45,148 nt of DNA from CAZUZS01 sp964624795 (GCA_964624795.1 CAZUZS010000039.1:1-45148); one strand, 5' to 3'; counted from the first letter of the stretch, positions 1 to 8,435 are shown. Made by a program: numbers and translations. The notes: generated by a model not told the origin, from the sequence alone.

Positions 1-521
1 CGTTCGAACAGAAAGTGGTGCCAAACCTGATCCACCGTCTCAGCCACGCCATCCTCCATTTCGCCGGCGGCGTGAATATTCACTGTAACCTGTGTTGAAT
101 CGGAACCGACAGCTTTAAATTGATATGTGGTCACGACGAATATGGCCCGCCCGGCCAGACCCAGCGGCCCCTCGTAGCGCAGCATTTTGCCGCGATCAGC
201 CGCGGTGACCGTGGCATGTTTCACGCCGTTGCCTGCCTCATCATAAATTTCATAAAATCCGCCTCCCGGCTTTGGCTCGATGTAAAATTTCAGCGGCTTT
301 TCCGAGAAGCTATGATCCCACCAGCCGCTGATGTCGCCGGTCATGACATCGAAGATCGTTTCCGGTGTGCCGGGCAGGGTGAGTTGATGGACGACCTCAA
401 ATGCGCCGGTTTTGAGCGCCCGGTTCTCTGCCCAAAGACTGCTTGCGGAAAACAGGCTCATGGCCAGCAGCATGATTATCATTCCAATGCCGATGGCGGA
501 TCTGCGATATGAATTATGCAT
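1..521 (-). CDS. Secreted SRPBCC/AHSA1-like domain protein (3' end outside window)
   Basis: The reading frame is open from an ATG at 521 down to base 1, so at least 173 residues are present and the C-terminus is missing. The first 31 residues form a Sec signal peptide (MHNSYRRSAIG, hydrophobic core, then LWA-EN). The rest reads as an SRPBCC/START-like fold: GTPETIFDVMTGDISGWWD near residues 50-70, then PKPGGGFYEIYD and LGLAGRAIFVVTTYQF. The family binds hydrophobic ligands or acts on partner proteins. An exported copy would work in the periplasm or at the cell surface, but its ligand cannot be read from sequence. AAGGAGG lies 5 bases before the ATG, a strong ribosome site. The gene is divergent from the metal-efflux genes and shares their 333-bp upstream region. 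The fold assignment rests on recalled motifs and is fairly secure; a specific function is not. Confidence 0.75.
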   Translation of the reverse strand, partial: MHNSYRRSAIGIGMIIMLLAMSLFSASSLWAENRALKTGAFEVVHQLTLPGTPETIFDVMTGDISGWWDHSFSEKPLKFYIEPKPGGGFYEIYDEAGNGVKHATVTAADRGKMLRYEGPLGLAGRAIFVVTTYQFKAVGSDSTQVTVNIHAAGEMEDGVAETVDQVWHHFLFE

Positions 522-854
522 AGTGCCTCCTTTGCTAAGGTTTTCTGAATTTAAGGTTTCACCAAGCCGGGGAAAAGCATATTCCGCAGCGCGAGTTGAA
601 ACTACATATCTGTGGGTGGCCGGTTGCAGAATATTCTGCATATCCTGTTGAAGAATATTCTACAATTGATCTTTTTCTTCTAATAAAAATGAAAGCAATC
701 GGTTGCAGAATTGCGCCGGACAGGATTCATCCTATCGTATCTATTCCTTAAATATTAAGAGGTTAGATAGACGCAATTGCTTGGCCGGATGGATCAAATA
801 AAAAGTTGGCATGGATGTTGAAGCTCTTCATAAAAAATATAGCAGGGGGATGTT
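522..854. promoter_or_regulatory. Divergent intergenic region with palindromic ATTCTRCA boxes
   Basis: This 333-bp spacer separates the divergent SRPBCC gene from the metal-efflux operon. It holds a perfect 16-bp palindrome, TGCAGAATATTCTGCA at 625-640. Twenty-four bases further on (centre to centre) a second site is built on AGAATATTCT (652-661) and continues as TATTCTACAA (656-665). A third inverted half-site, TGCAGAAT, lies at 704-711. The same 8-base box recurs upstream of the RseC-like gene (9045-9097). I read these as binding sites for a dimeric regulator; which family is unknown, and they do not match the CueR, CusR or CopY boxes I know. No clear -35/-10 pair was picked out. Confidence 0.5.
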
Positions 855-1343
855 TTGACATCAGTTGGATTTTTAATTAAAAGCGGGAGGATCTGGCTCC
901 TCATCAGCCTGGGAATCGGATTGGGCGGAGCGATTTTTTTCTTTCCCATGAATATCGATTCCCGCTACACCTGCCTTTATCACCGCATGTTTCATTCCCG
1001 TGATGGGCAGGCATGTGGGGATTGCAATGTAACCGAAGGAGGAATGACTGGTGGCGTTCACCCCGGCAGGAATCCCGGATTTCCGGGTATCCCAAATGGG
1101 CAAGCAGAAGGAATTTCCCGGGCAAACAAAACGGGCACCGGGGGAATGGCACATGCCGGCATGCAGCAGATGGATGTTCAGACATCTCAGCTCCTCGAAC
1201 AATATATTCACGGGTACGCACTCTTCTGGTGGGGAAGCATTTTGCTGCTGGCTGGAGGCTATTTTCTGCTGAGGAAGCGGAGGTCAAACCAATATGCCAA
1301 TCCAAACCCGGATAATTCAGTTGCCGGTCAGTCCCTGCATTGA
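855..1343 (+). CDS. Small Cys/His/Met membrane protein, first gene of the efflux operon
   Basis: This is a 162-residue protein I do not recognise. It starts at TTG 855, with AGGGGGA five bases upstream; the ATG at 850 is out of frame and stops at once. A membrane segment (about residues 13-31) is followed by a roughly 85-residue probably periplasmic part and a second membrane segment (about 124-140) ending in RKRR. The loop opens with YTCLYHRMFH and then CGDC, so three Cys, two His and a Met lie within about 20 residues, followed by a Gly/Met/His stretch (GGMAHAGMQQM). That composition suits soft-metal binding. It lies 78 bp upstream of the TolC-like gene on the same strand, so a role in metal delivery or sensing for the pump is plausible but inferred. 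Confidence 0.6.
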   Translation: MTSVGFLIKSGRIWLLISLGIGLGGAIFFFPMNIDSRYTCLYHRMFHSRDGQACGDCNVTEGGMTGGVHPGRNPGFPGIPNGQAEGISRANKTGTGGMAHAGMQQMDVQTSQLLEQYIHGYALFWWGSILLLAGGYFLLRKRRSNQYANPNPDNSVAGQSLH

Positions 1344-1421
1344 ATTTCAATTCCTGAAATGCAGGAAAAACATAATGGATAAAGAGTTCGATTGCACAAT
1401 AAAAAAGGAAATGGTAATTGT

Positions 1422-2696
1422 ATGAGGATAAATTTGAATCGTTGGTTGCTGCTGCTTCTGCTGCCGGCATTTGTTTTGGCGCAGGCGCCGGATTCGGTAA
1501 TGCGACTACCCGACCTGATTAAAGAAGGGCTGCAAAATAATCCCGATCTGTTAGCCAGCTATAAGAACTGGCAGGCGGACCAGGCGAGAATTCCGCAAGC
1601 CGGATCGCTGCCCGACCCGCAGTTGAGTCTTAACCTGCTCAATATGCCGGTAAACACATTCGCTTTCAACCAGGAGCCGATGACCGGCAAGCAGGTGGCG
1701 CTGATGCAGATGTTTCCTTTTCCCGGCAAATTGGGCCTGCAGGAGGATATCGCTAAAGCGGGTGCCGGCGTTTCGGAGGCCAAATACCAGGAGCTGCAAA
1801 ACCAGTTAGCTAAGAATATTAAATTAACCTATTACGATCTTTTTCTGATCGACAAATCCATCCAAACCGTGGAAAAGAACACCGGAATTCTGAAGGATTT
1901 TATTCGCATTGCGGAAACCCGTTACTCGGTAGGGAAAGGCCTGCAGCAGGATGTGCTGAAGGCGCAGGTGGAGCTGTCCAGGATGGAAGAGCGGTCGGTG
2001 ACCCTGCAACAGAAACGGGATACCGCAGCAGCCCGGCTGAATTCGCTGCTGAACCGGCCGGCAGGCTCCCCGGTGGGAAAAACTGCCGAGCCGCCAATCG
2101 ATTCTCTGCAATATAATTTGCCTGAATTGAAGGACCTTGCGGATCAAAACCGGCCGCTGTTCAAAGCCTGGCAGGCCATGCTGCAACAGAGCGATAAAAA
2201 AGTGAGCCTGGCCAGGAAAGGGTATCTCCCGGACTTCAGGCTGGGCGTGGCCTATACCCAGCGGGATAAGCTGAGCAACGGCAGCGGCGGTGTGGATTTT
2301 CTGTCGGGCCTGGTGACGGTGGACGTGCCCCTCTACTTCTGGCGCAAACAGAATAAAAAGGTGGAAGAAACCCGCTATTCGCAGGAGATGGTTCAGGAGA
2401 GTTACCGGAATGTGCAAAACCAGGTGTATTCGGACCTGGACAAAACCTTGAGTGATGCCAAAAAGAATTTTCGCCTTCTGAACCTTTACAAAACCGGCAT
2501 CATTCCGCAGGCGTCGCAGTCCCTGAATTCGGCGTTAGCCGGATACCAGACCGACAAAGTGGATTTCCTGACCCTGCTTAACAATGAGATATCGTTGTTC
2601 AATTTTGAGCTGGAATACTACCGTTTTGTCAGTGATTACAACAAAGGCCTGGCGGAGTTGGAGGCTGCTACGGGCACTACGCTCGGAAAAGATTAA
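1422..2696 (+). CDS. CusC-like outer-membrane efflux protein (TolC family)
   Basis: This 424-residue protein forms the outer-membrane and periplasmic channel of a tripartite efflux system. A Sec signal peptide (MRINLNRWLLLLLL, ending LAQA) is followed by two OEP repeats. The first contains PDLLASYKNWQADQARIPQAG and the heavy-metal-channel signature FPFPGKLGLQ; long coiled-coil helices follow (about 120-215 and 320-400). No lipoprotein Cys is seen, unlike E. coli CusC. I chose ATG 1422 over the in-frame TTG at 1392 because the signal peptide starts there and AAGGAA lies 11 bases upstream, although that spacing is long. It precedes the adaptor and pump genes in the same orientation, the usual order for CusCBA-type loci. 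Family assignment is firm; the metal (Cu, Ag, or Co/Zn/Cd) comes from its partners. Confidence 0.9.
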   Translation: MRINLNRWLLLLLLPAFVLAQAPDSVMRLPDLIKEGLQNNPDLLASYKNWQADQARIPQAGSLPDPQLSLNLLNMPVNTFAFNQEPMTGKQVALMQMFPFPGKLGLQEDIAKAGAGVSEAKYQELQNQLAKNIKLTYYDLFLIDKSIQTVEKNTGILKDFIRIAETRYSVGKGLQQDVLKAQVELSRMEERSVTLQQKRDTAAARLNSLLNRPAGSPVGKTAEPPIDSLQYNLPELKDLADQNRPLFKAWQAMLQQSDKKVSLARKGYLPDFRLGVAYTQRDKLSNGSGGVDFLSGLVTVDVPLYFWRKQNKKVEETRYSQEMVQESYRNVQNQVYSDLDKTLSDAKKNFRLLNLYKTGIIPQASQSLNSALAGYQTDKVDFLTLLNNEISLFNFELEYYRFVSDYNKGLAELEAATGTTLGKD

Positions 2697-2702
2697 GGAT
2701 TC

Positions 2703-2799
2703 ACCCCGTGAATTAAGCAGTGATCTGTTAAAATCTTTATCTCGAAACAGGATCATGGTTTAATTCAAAGAATGTCTCGCTGGCACTATTTCACGGGGT
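2703..2799 (+). other. Ten-base inverted repeat in the cusC-cusB spacer
   Basis: ACCCCGTGAA at 2703-2712 is exactly complementary to TTCACGGGGT at 2790-2799, separated by 77 bases. It fills most of the 154-bp gap between the channel and adaptor genes. It could fold the mRNA and tune the ratio of channel to adaptor, or be chance. There is no T-run after it, so it is not a standard terminator. Confidence 0.35.
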
Positions 2800-2850
2800 A
2801 AAGAAAAAGATTAAAGATTAGAAAGACTATTTTCGATACGGAGGATTCAA

Positions 2851-4383
2851 ATGAGCACAAAGTCCCGAATCATATTGAGTGCAGGACTGATAATAATTGC
2901 TATCGCCGTGATTGGGTTTTTCACCCTGAATAAATCAAATGGGGATAATTCGAACCAGGCTTCGGCGGGCGACCAGCCGGCGCAGTTATGGACCTGCGGC
3001 ATGGATCCGGATGTGATCCTGGATCACCCGGGAAATTGCCCCAAATGCGGCATGAAGCTGGTGCCGGTGAAGCAAGCCGGTATGGATTTGGCGGTCAATC
3101 TACCGCAGCATGATCCTAAAATGGACACAAAGAAATCTGAGATAAAAAATGACCGAAAGCCCCTTTACTGGCAGGCGCCAATGGATCCCACCGAGATCTA
3201 TGACCATCCCGGCAAGTCGAAGATGGGGATGGAACTGGTGCCGGTGTATGAAGATCGGGCGACTGCTTCCGGCGGAACCGTGACTATCGACCCGGCAACC
3301 GTGCAGAACATGGGAGTGCGTTACACCACCGTAAAGAAGATGGACTTTAACCGCGAGGTTAGGGCGGTCGGGCTTATTAAATACAATGAAGAGAAACTTT
3401 ACGCGGTAAATACCAAAATTTCCGGCTGGATTGAGAAGCTTTATGTGAACTACACCGGTCAGCCGGTACGCAGGGGGCAGCCGCTGCTTGAGATCTATTC
3501 CCCGGACCTGGTAACCACCCAGCAGGAGTATCTGCTGGCGCTGAATAACCAGAGTGCGGTCAGCCAGAGCAGCTTTTCGTCCATCCGGGACGGCGCCGAG
3601 TCGCTGCTCAACTCCACCCGCCAGCGGTTGAATAACTGGGATATCCCGCAATCGGAAATCGAGCGGCTGCAGAAAACCGGGGAGGTACGCAAGACCCTGC
3701 AGCTCAACGCCCCGGCCAGCGGTGTGGTAATCCATAAAAACGCGGTGGAAGGCTTGCATGTTATGTCCGGCACGGATCTCTATAAGATTGCCGATCTCTC
3801 CACGGTGTGGGTGGAAGCCAGCATCTACGATTATGAGCTTCCCTGGATTAGTGATGGGCAGGAAGCAACTGCAGAGCTGTCCTACCTTCCCGGAAAAAGT
3901 TACCAGGGCAAGATTTCCTATATTTATCCTTACCTGGATGAGAAGGCGCGCACTGCTACCATCCGGCTGGAATTCAGCAATCCCGATCTGCAATTGAAGC
4001 CGGGAATGTATGCCACGGTGCACCTGCAGGGCAAAACCATTCCCAATGCACTGGTGATCCCCAACGAAGCGATCATCCGATCCGGCGAGCGCAATGTGGT
4101 TTTTGTGGCGCGTGGCGGCGGGAAATTCGAGCCGCGGGAAATCAGGATCGGCATAGAAGGCGGCCCCAATAATGAATATGTTCAGGTGATTTCGGGTTTG
4201 CTGGAAGGCGAAAAGATCGTGACCTCGGCGCAATTCATGCTGGACAGCGAAAGCCGCCTGCAAGAAGCTATCCAGAAGATGTTAGAGGAAAAGCAGCAAC
4301 AAGCAAAGCCGATGGAATCGCCGGAGAAGAACATGCAAAAATCGATGCCGAATATGAAAAGCGGAAAATCGGGGAGTATGTGA
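2851..4383 (+). CDS. cusB: CusB-like periplasmic adaptor with two heavy-metal-binding domains
   Basis: This 510-residue membrane-fusion protein links the RND pump to the outer-membrane channel and passes metal to the pump. An N-terminal anchor (about residues 7-26) is followed by heavy-metal-binding domain 1 at about 47-73 (TCGMDPDV, PGNCPKCGMKLVP) with three Cys and two Met. Domain 2 at about 105-133 (APMDPTEIYDHPG, MGMELVPVYED) is of the Met-only type found in CusB proteins. The biotinyl-lipoyl hairpin, beta-barrel and membrane-proximal parts follow, for example VNYTGQPVRRGQPLLEIYSP and LQLNAPASGVV. The tail is Met/Lys-rich (KNMQKSMPNMKSGKSGSM). ACGGAGG stands 7 bases before the ATG. Two metal-binding modules plus a Met tail suggest a Cu(I)/Ag(I) system. 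It lies between the channel and pump genes. Confidence 0.92.
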   Translation: MSTKSRIILSAGLIIIAIAVIGFFTLNKSNGDNSNQASAGDQPAQLWTCGMDPDVILDHPGNCPKCGMKLVPVKQAGMDLAVNLPQHDPKMDTKKSEIKNDRKPLYWQAPMDPTEIYDHPGKSKMGMELVPVYEDRATASGGTVTIDPATVQNMGVRYTTVKKMDFNREVRAVGLIKYNEEKLYAVNTKISGWIEKLYVNYTGQPVRRGQPLLEIYSPDLVTTQQEYLLALNNQSAVSQSSFSSIRDGAESLLNSTRQRLNNWDIPQSEIERLQKTGEVRKTLQLNAPASGVVIHKNAVEGLHVMSGTDLYKIADLSTVWVEASIYDYELPWISDGQEATAELSYLPGKSYQGKISYIYPYLDEKARTATIRLEFSNPDLQLKPGMYATVHLQGKTIPNALVIPNEAIIRSGERNVVFVARGGGKFEPREIRIGIEGGPNNEYVQVISGLLEGEKIVTSAQFMLDSESRLQEAIQKMLEEKQQQAKPMESPEKNMQKSMPNMKSGKSGSM

Positions 4384-4442
4384 TGCGGAAGTTGTGCAAG
4401 CGGGCTGGTTGCTGGTTTCTGGCCCCTGGATTTCATCGTGCT

Positions 4443-4469
4443 CGTAATCGTAATCCTAATCGTAATCGT
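4443..4469. repeat. Short CGTAAT tandem repeat near a scaffold gap
   Basis: Four hexamers run in a row, CGTAAT, CGTAAT, CCTAAT, CGTAAT, followed by CGT. They lie in the cusB-cusA spacer about 65 bases before the N run. Just after them AGAGCGCATAG / AGAGCGCAAAG is repeated directly (about 4479-4504). Low-complexity sequence of this sort is a likely cause of the assembly break. Confidence 0.6.
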
Positions 4470-4534
4470 CTTAGTGCAGAGCGCATAGAGCAGAGCGCAA
4501 AGCGAATCTGCAAATGGATTCGATGAGAAGCTGA

Positions 4535-4634
4535 NNNNNNNNNNNNNNNNNNNNNNNNNNNNNNNNNNNNNNNNNNNNNNNNNNNNNNNNNNNNNNNNNN
4601 NNNNNNNNNNNNNNNNNNNNNNNNNNNNNNNNNN
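4535..4634. other. Scaffold gap (100 N)
   Basis: Exactly 100 N, a placeholder length rather than a measured distance. The pump gene that follows lacks its first 35-40 residues compared with the family, so the gap must hide at least about 105-120 bases of coding sequence including the first membrane helix. Confidence 0.99.
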
Positions 4635-7600
4635 GTCATGATGCGCACCCCGGTGGACGCCATTCCCGACCTGAGCGATGTACAGGTGATTGTTTATACC
4701 GAGTATCCCGGCCAGGCGCCGCAGGTAGTGGAAGACCAGGTCACCTACCCGCTTACCACCGCCATGCTGGCAGTCCCGTATGCCAAAGTGGTGCGGGGAT
4801 ATTCCTTTTTTGGATATTCATTTGTCTATATTATTTTCAAGGACGGCACCGATCTTTACTGGGCGCGAAGCCGGGTGCTGGAGTATCTGAACTACGTTGC
4901 CAAGCGGCTGCCGGAAGGCGTAACGCCAACGCTCGGCCCGGATGCAACCGGTGTAGGATGGGTTTACGAATACACCCTGGACGGCGGCGATAAATACGAT
5001 CTGCAACAGTTGCGCTCCATCCAGGACTGGTATCTGCGCTACGAGCTGACCAGCGTGCCGGGTGTTTCGGAAGTGGCCAGCATTGGTGGCTATGTCAAGC
5101 AGTACCAGGTAGAGGTCGATCCCAACAAGCTGGATGCCTACAATATCCCGCTTTCCAAAGTGCGGATGGCGATAAAGCGGAGCAACAACGACGTGGGCGG
5201 CCGGCTGGTAGAATCCGGCGAAACCGAATTTATGGTGCGCGGCCTGGGCTACATCAAGTCCATCCGGGATGTGGAGAATATCCCGGTAGGCGTGGATAAC
5301 AACGGAACGCCCATTCTGATTAAAAATATTGCCAATGTGCACCTGGGACCGGAGCTGCGGCGCGGGCTGGCGGATTGGAATGGCGAGGGAGAGACGGTGG
5401 GCGGCATCATTGTCATGCGTTACGGGGAGAACGCGCTCAAGACCATTAAGGCGGTCAAGGAGAAGCTGCAGGAATTGAAGAAAGGGCTTCCGCCGGGCGT
5501 CACCATAAAACCGGCTTACGACCGCTCCTCGCTCATCGAGAGGGCCATCGAAAACCTGAAGGGCAAGCTGTTAGAGGAAAGCATTATCGTGGCGCTGGTG
5601 ACAATTCTTTTCCTGCTGCACTTTCGCAGCGCTTTTGTGGCCATCTTTACCCTGCCCATGGGCATCCTGATTTCGTTCCTGGTGATGTATTACCAGGGAT
5701 TGAATGCCAATATCATGTCGCTGAGCGGCATTGCCATCGCCATCGGCGCCATGGTGGACGCCGCCATCGTAATGATCGAGAATGCCCACAAGCACATCGA
5801 GCGGGATATCGGGAAAAAAGACCACTGGCAAATCATCATCGATTCATCGAAGGAGGTAGGGCCGGCACTGTTCTATTCCCTGCTGATCATAACGCTCTCC
5901 TTCCTGCCGGTTTTCACATTGCAGGCGCAGGAAGGAAGGCTGTTCAAGCCCCTGGCTTTTACAAAAACTTACGCTATGGCGGCCTCCGCGCTGCTGGCTA
6001 TTACCGTAGTGCCGGTGCTGATGGGCTATTTCATCCGGGGCAAAATCATGCCGGAGGAGAAGAATCCCATCAACCGTTTCCTGATTAAAATTTATCGCCC
6101 GGTGATCAACTGGGTCCTGCGCTTCAAATGGACAACCATCGGCATTGCACTGGTGGTGCTGCTGATTTCGATCTTCCCGGTGGAACATATCGGTTCGGAA
6201 TTTATGCCGCCGCTGAACGAAGGTGACCTGCTTTATATGCCCACCACCGATCCCGGCATCAGCATTACCAAAGCGAAAGAGCTGCTGCAGCAGACCGACA
6301 AGATCATTAAATCGTTCCCGGAAGTGGAGACCGTGTTCGGGAAAATCGGGCGGGCGGAAACCGCCACCGATCCGGCGCCGCTCTCCATGATCGAAACCAC
6401 CATCACCCTGAAGCCGAAAGAGCAGTGGCGGCCGGGGATGACTATGGAGAAGCTGGTGGATCAGCTCAATGCCGCTATTCAATTTCCGGGACTCACCAAC
6501 GCCTGGACGATGCCCATCAAAACCCGCATCGACATGCTTTCCACCGGAATCAAGACGCCGGTGGGTATCAAGCTGATGGGGCCGGACTTGCAGACGCTCT
6601 CCAACCTGGGGCAACAGATTGCGGCGGCGGTGAAAAATGTGAAAGGAACAGCAAGCGTTTTTTCAGATAAAACTGTGGGCGGCAACTACCTGGATTACAA
6701 TATCAGGCGGGAAGAAGCGGCCCGCTACGGCCTCACCGTGGGAGATGTGCAGGACGTGATCATGTCCGCCATCGGCGGGATGAACGTGACCAGCACCGTG
6801 GAAGGGCTGGAGCGCTACCCGGTGAATGTGCGCTACCCGCGGGAGTTGCGGGACAACATCAACGCACTCAATCGAGTGCTGATTCCAACGCCGACCGGGG
6901 CGCAGATTCCGCTGAGCTATGTGGCGGATATGCAGATCAAAAAAGGCCCGCCGGTGATCAAAAGCGAAAACGCCCGCAAGACCGCCTGGTTGTATGTGGA
7001 CATTAAAAACATCGATGTGGGCAGCTACGTGGCGAACGCCAAAAAGATCGTGGACGAGCAGGTGAAATTCCCGGAGGGTTACAGCATCGTATGGAGCGGG
7101 CAGTATGAATACATGCAGCGCGCCCGGCAGCGCCTGCGCATCGTGATCCCCATTACCCTGCTGATCATCTTCCTGCTGCTCTATTTCAACTTCAAGAACA
7201 TACAGGAGAGCCTGATCGTGATGCTCTCGCTGCCGTTTTCACTGGTGGGCGGCATCTGGTTCCTGTATATTTTGGGATACAATTTCAGTGTGGCAGTAGG
7301 AGTCGGTTTCATCGCCCTGGCAGGGGTGGCAGCCGAAACCGGGGTGGTGATGCTGATCTATCTTGATCATGCATTCAACGACCGCAAGCTGGCCGGCAAC
7401 ATGCGCAGCATGAAGGACCTTTACGCCGCGGTCATCGAGGGCGCGGTGGAACGGGTCCGTCCCAAGATGATGACGGTAACCGCCATCATGGCCGGTTTGC
7501 TGCCGATCTTGTGGGGCACCGGTACCGGCTCGCAGGTGATGAAACGGATTGCGGCGCCCATGGTGGGCGGCATGATCACCTCGACAGTCCTCACGCTGGT

Positions 7601-7682
7601 AGTAATTCCGGCAATTTACTACCTGTGGAAAAGCCGTGAGGTGAAGTACCTGGCGGTGGATGAGGAAACCGGCTTAGAATAA
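4635..7682 (+). CDS. cusA: CusA-like heavy-metal RND efflux pump (5' end lost in gap)
   Basis: This is the inner-membrane pump of the tripartite system, which uses the proton gradient to drive metal into the CusB/CusC conduit. The frame is already open at 4635, before the first visible ATG (4638), and begins inside the conserved PVDAIPDLSDVQVIV stretch, so the true start is in the N run. About 1015 residues are visible against roughly 1040-1050 in the family. Hallmarks are EYPGQAPQVVEDQVTYPL, GYSFFGYSFVYIIF, GAMVDAAIVMIENAHKH in the proton-relay helix, and AWTMPIKTRIDMLSTGIKTP, which carries Met residues typical of monovalent-metal (CusA/SilA) pumps. Eleven of the usual twelve membrane helices are in view. 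VAAETGVVMLIYLDHAF is the late conserved helix. It is the last gene of the cus set. Identity is firm; Cu/Ag over divalent metals is a strong inference. Confidence 0.95.
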   Translation, partial: VMMRTPVDAIPDLSDVQVIVYTEYPGQAPQVVEDQVTYPLTTAMLAVPYAKVVRGYSFFGYSFVYIIFKDGTDLYWARSRVLEYLNYVAKRLPEGVTPTLGPDATGVGWVYEYTLDGGDKYDLQQLRSIQDWYLRYELTSVPGVSEVASIGGYVKQYQVEVDPNKLDAYNIPLSKVRMAIKRSNNDVGGRLVESGETEFMVRGLGYIKSIRDVENIPVGVDNNGTPILIKNIANVHLGPELRRGLADWNGEGETVGGIIVMRYGENALKTIKAVKEKLQELKKGLPPGVTIKPAYDRSSLIERAIENLKGKLLEESIIVALVTILFLLHFRSAFVAIFTLPMGILISFLVMYYQGLNANIMSLSGIAIAIGAMVDAAIVMIENAHKHIERDIGKKDHWQIIIDSSKEVGPALFYSLLIITLSFLPVFTLQAQEGRLFKPLAFTKTYAMAASALLAITVVPVLMGYFIRGKIMPEEKNPINRFLIKIYRPVINWVLRFKWTTIGIALVVLLISIFPVEHIGSEFMPPLNEGDLLYMPTTDPGISITKAKELLQQTDKIIKSFPEVETVFGKIGRAETATDPAPLSMIETTITLKPKEQWRPGMTMEKLVDQLNAAIQFPGLTNAWTMPIKTRIDMLSTGIKTPVGIKLMGPDLQTLSNLGQQIAAAVKNVKGTASVFSDKTVGGNYLDYNIRREEAARYGLTVGDVQDVIMSAIGGMNVTSTVEGLERYPVNVRYPRELRDNINALNRVLIPTPTGAQIPLSYVADMQIKKGPPVIKSENARKTAWLYVDIKNIDVGSYVANAKKIVDEQVKFPEGYSIVWSGQYEYMQRARQRLRIVIPITLLIIFLLLYFNFKNIQESLIVMLSLPFSLVGGIWFLYILGYNFSVAVGVGFIALAGVAAETGVVMLIYLDHAFNDRKLAGNMRSMKDLYAAVIEGAVERVRPKMMTVTAIMAGLLPILWGTGTGSQVMKRIAAPMVGGMITSTVLTLVVIPAIYYLWKSREVKYLAVDEETGLE

Positions 7683-7732
7683 CCTGCAAGGCGGAGCTTT
7701 GCTTGTCTTAAAAGAAAATTCAAATAATGTAG

Positions 7733-7768
7733 GTCGGGAAGTTTTATCCGGATGATAAAATTCCCGAC
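7733..7768 (+). terminator. Long hairpin after cusA, terminator or dispersed repeat
   Basis: GTCGGGAA followed by gTTTTATC pairs with GATAAAATTCCCGAC across a five-base loop (CCGGA-like), about 15 pairs with one bulge. It lies 50 bases after the pump stop codon. No T-run follows, so it may be an mRNA 3'-end stabiliser or one copy of a dispersed repeat rather than an intrinsic terminator. Confidence 0.45.
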
Positions 7769-7931
7769 TAACCGTGTGAACTCACAGACCTTTTCGACAT
7801 GTGCCATGTCTGAATAATGGATCTGTTTTATTGGGATATTAAACAGGGAGGTGCTGCCAAGCTTTCCCCAAAATTTCTATTATTCTACGAAGAAGCGATT
7901 ATGATCACGAACTGGTTTGGTTGGTCTTTGC

Positions 7932-8435
7932 TTAAATTACCAAGTCATCCGGCGAATAAACATGCATTTCTTTAAGCCGGGAGAATATCTTGTCTGCCGA
8001 GGCCAATACTTCTACACGAAGCCGTTGCGCAATTGCCACCATCAATGCATCATTGGTCAGAAGTCCGTACTGGCGTTGAACTGTTAACGCATTTAGAAAA
8101 TCCTGCTGTTCAAGGGGCTCAATCTGCAAACCGACAGCCAGCAGGTCTCTCATCATATTCTCGTAACGAGTCAATTTCTGTACCAATTCCGGGCTTTCAC
8201 TCAATTGCCGTGCAGGATTGGAGCCTTTTATCCAGCAGTTATCGCGCGCCTCGGCGATCATAAATTGGTGCATTACTTCCGCCAAAATGTGAGCCGGCAA
8301 AATTCCTCTTATTTCTTCCCCGGCGCATCTGAGTAAAAGTCGTTTACATTGCTGAGAAACCTGTTGAACTGCATACAGGATAACATTCGCGTCGATAATT
8401 ACATGTTCTTCGTTGGGAATATGATCAGGGTTCAT
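7932..8435 (-). CDS. vapC: PIN-domain toxin, VapC family
   Basis: This 167-residue protein is a probable PIN-domain ribonuclease, which cleaves RNA using a Mg2+-binding acidic cluster. The four acidic positions are visible: D15 in IIDANVILYA, E53 in HILAEVMHQF, D129 in LLTNDALMVAIAQR and D148 in LASADKIF. It is slightly longer than a typical VapC (130-145) because of an insert around residues 65-90. Its ATG overlaps the stop of the upstream ribbon-helix-helix gene by four bases (ATGA), the classic toxin-antitoxin arrangement, which makes translation of the toxin depend on the antitoxin. It runs against the metal-resistance genes on both sides. Activity cannot be proved from sequence, but all catalytic residues are intact. 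Confidence 0.88.
   Translation of the reverse strand: MNPDHIPNEEHVIIDANVILYAVQQVSQQCKRLLLRCAGEEIRGILPAHILAEVMHQFMIAEARDNCWIKGSNPARQLSESPELVQKLTRYENMMRDLLAVGLQIEPLEQQDFLNALTVQRQYGLLTNDALMVAIAQRLRVEVLASADKIFSRLKEMHVYSPDDLVI

Noticed and set aside
621..640. Sigma-54 promoter at TGGCCGGTTGCA
   Set aside because: The spacing between the GG and GC elements is too short for a -24/-12 promoter.
3100..4263. A 387-codon minus-strand frame opposite cusB
   Set aside because: Antisense shadow of a gene with clear domains on the plus strand.
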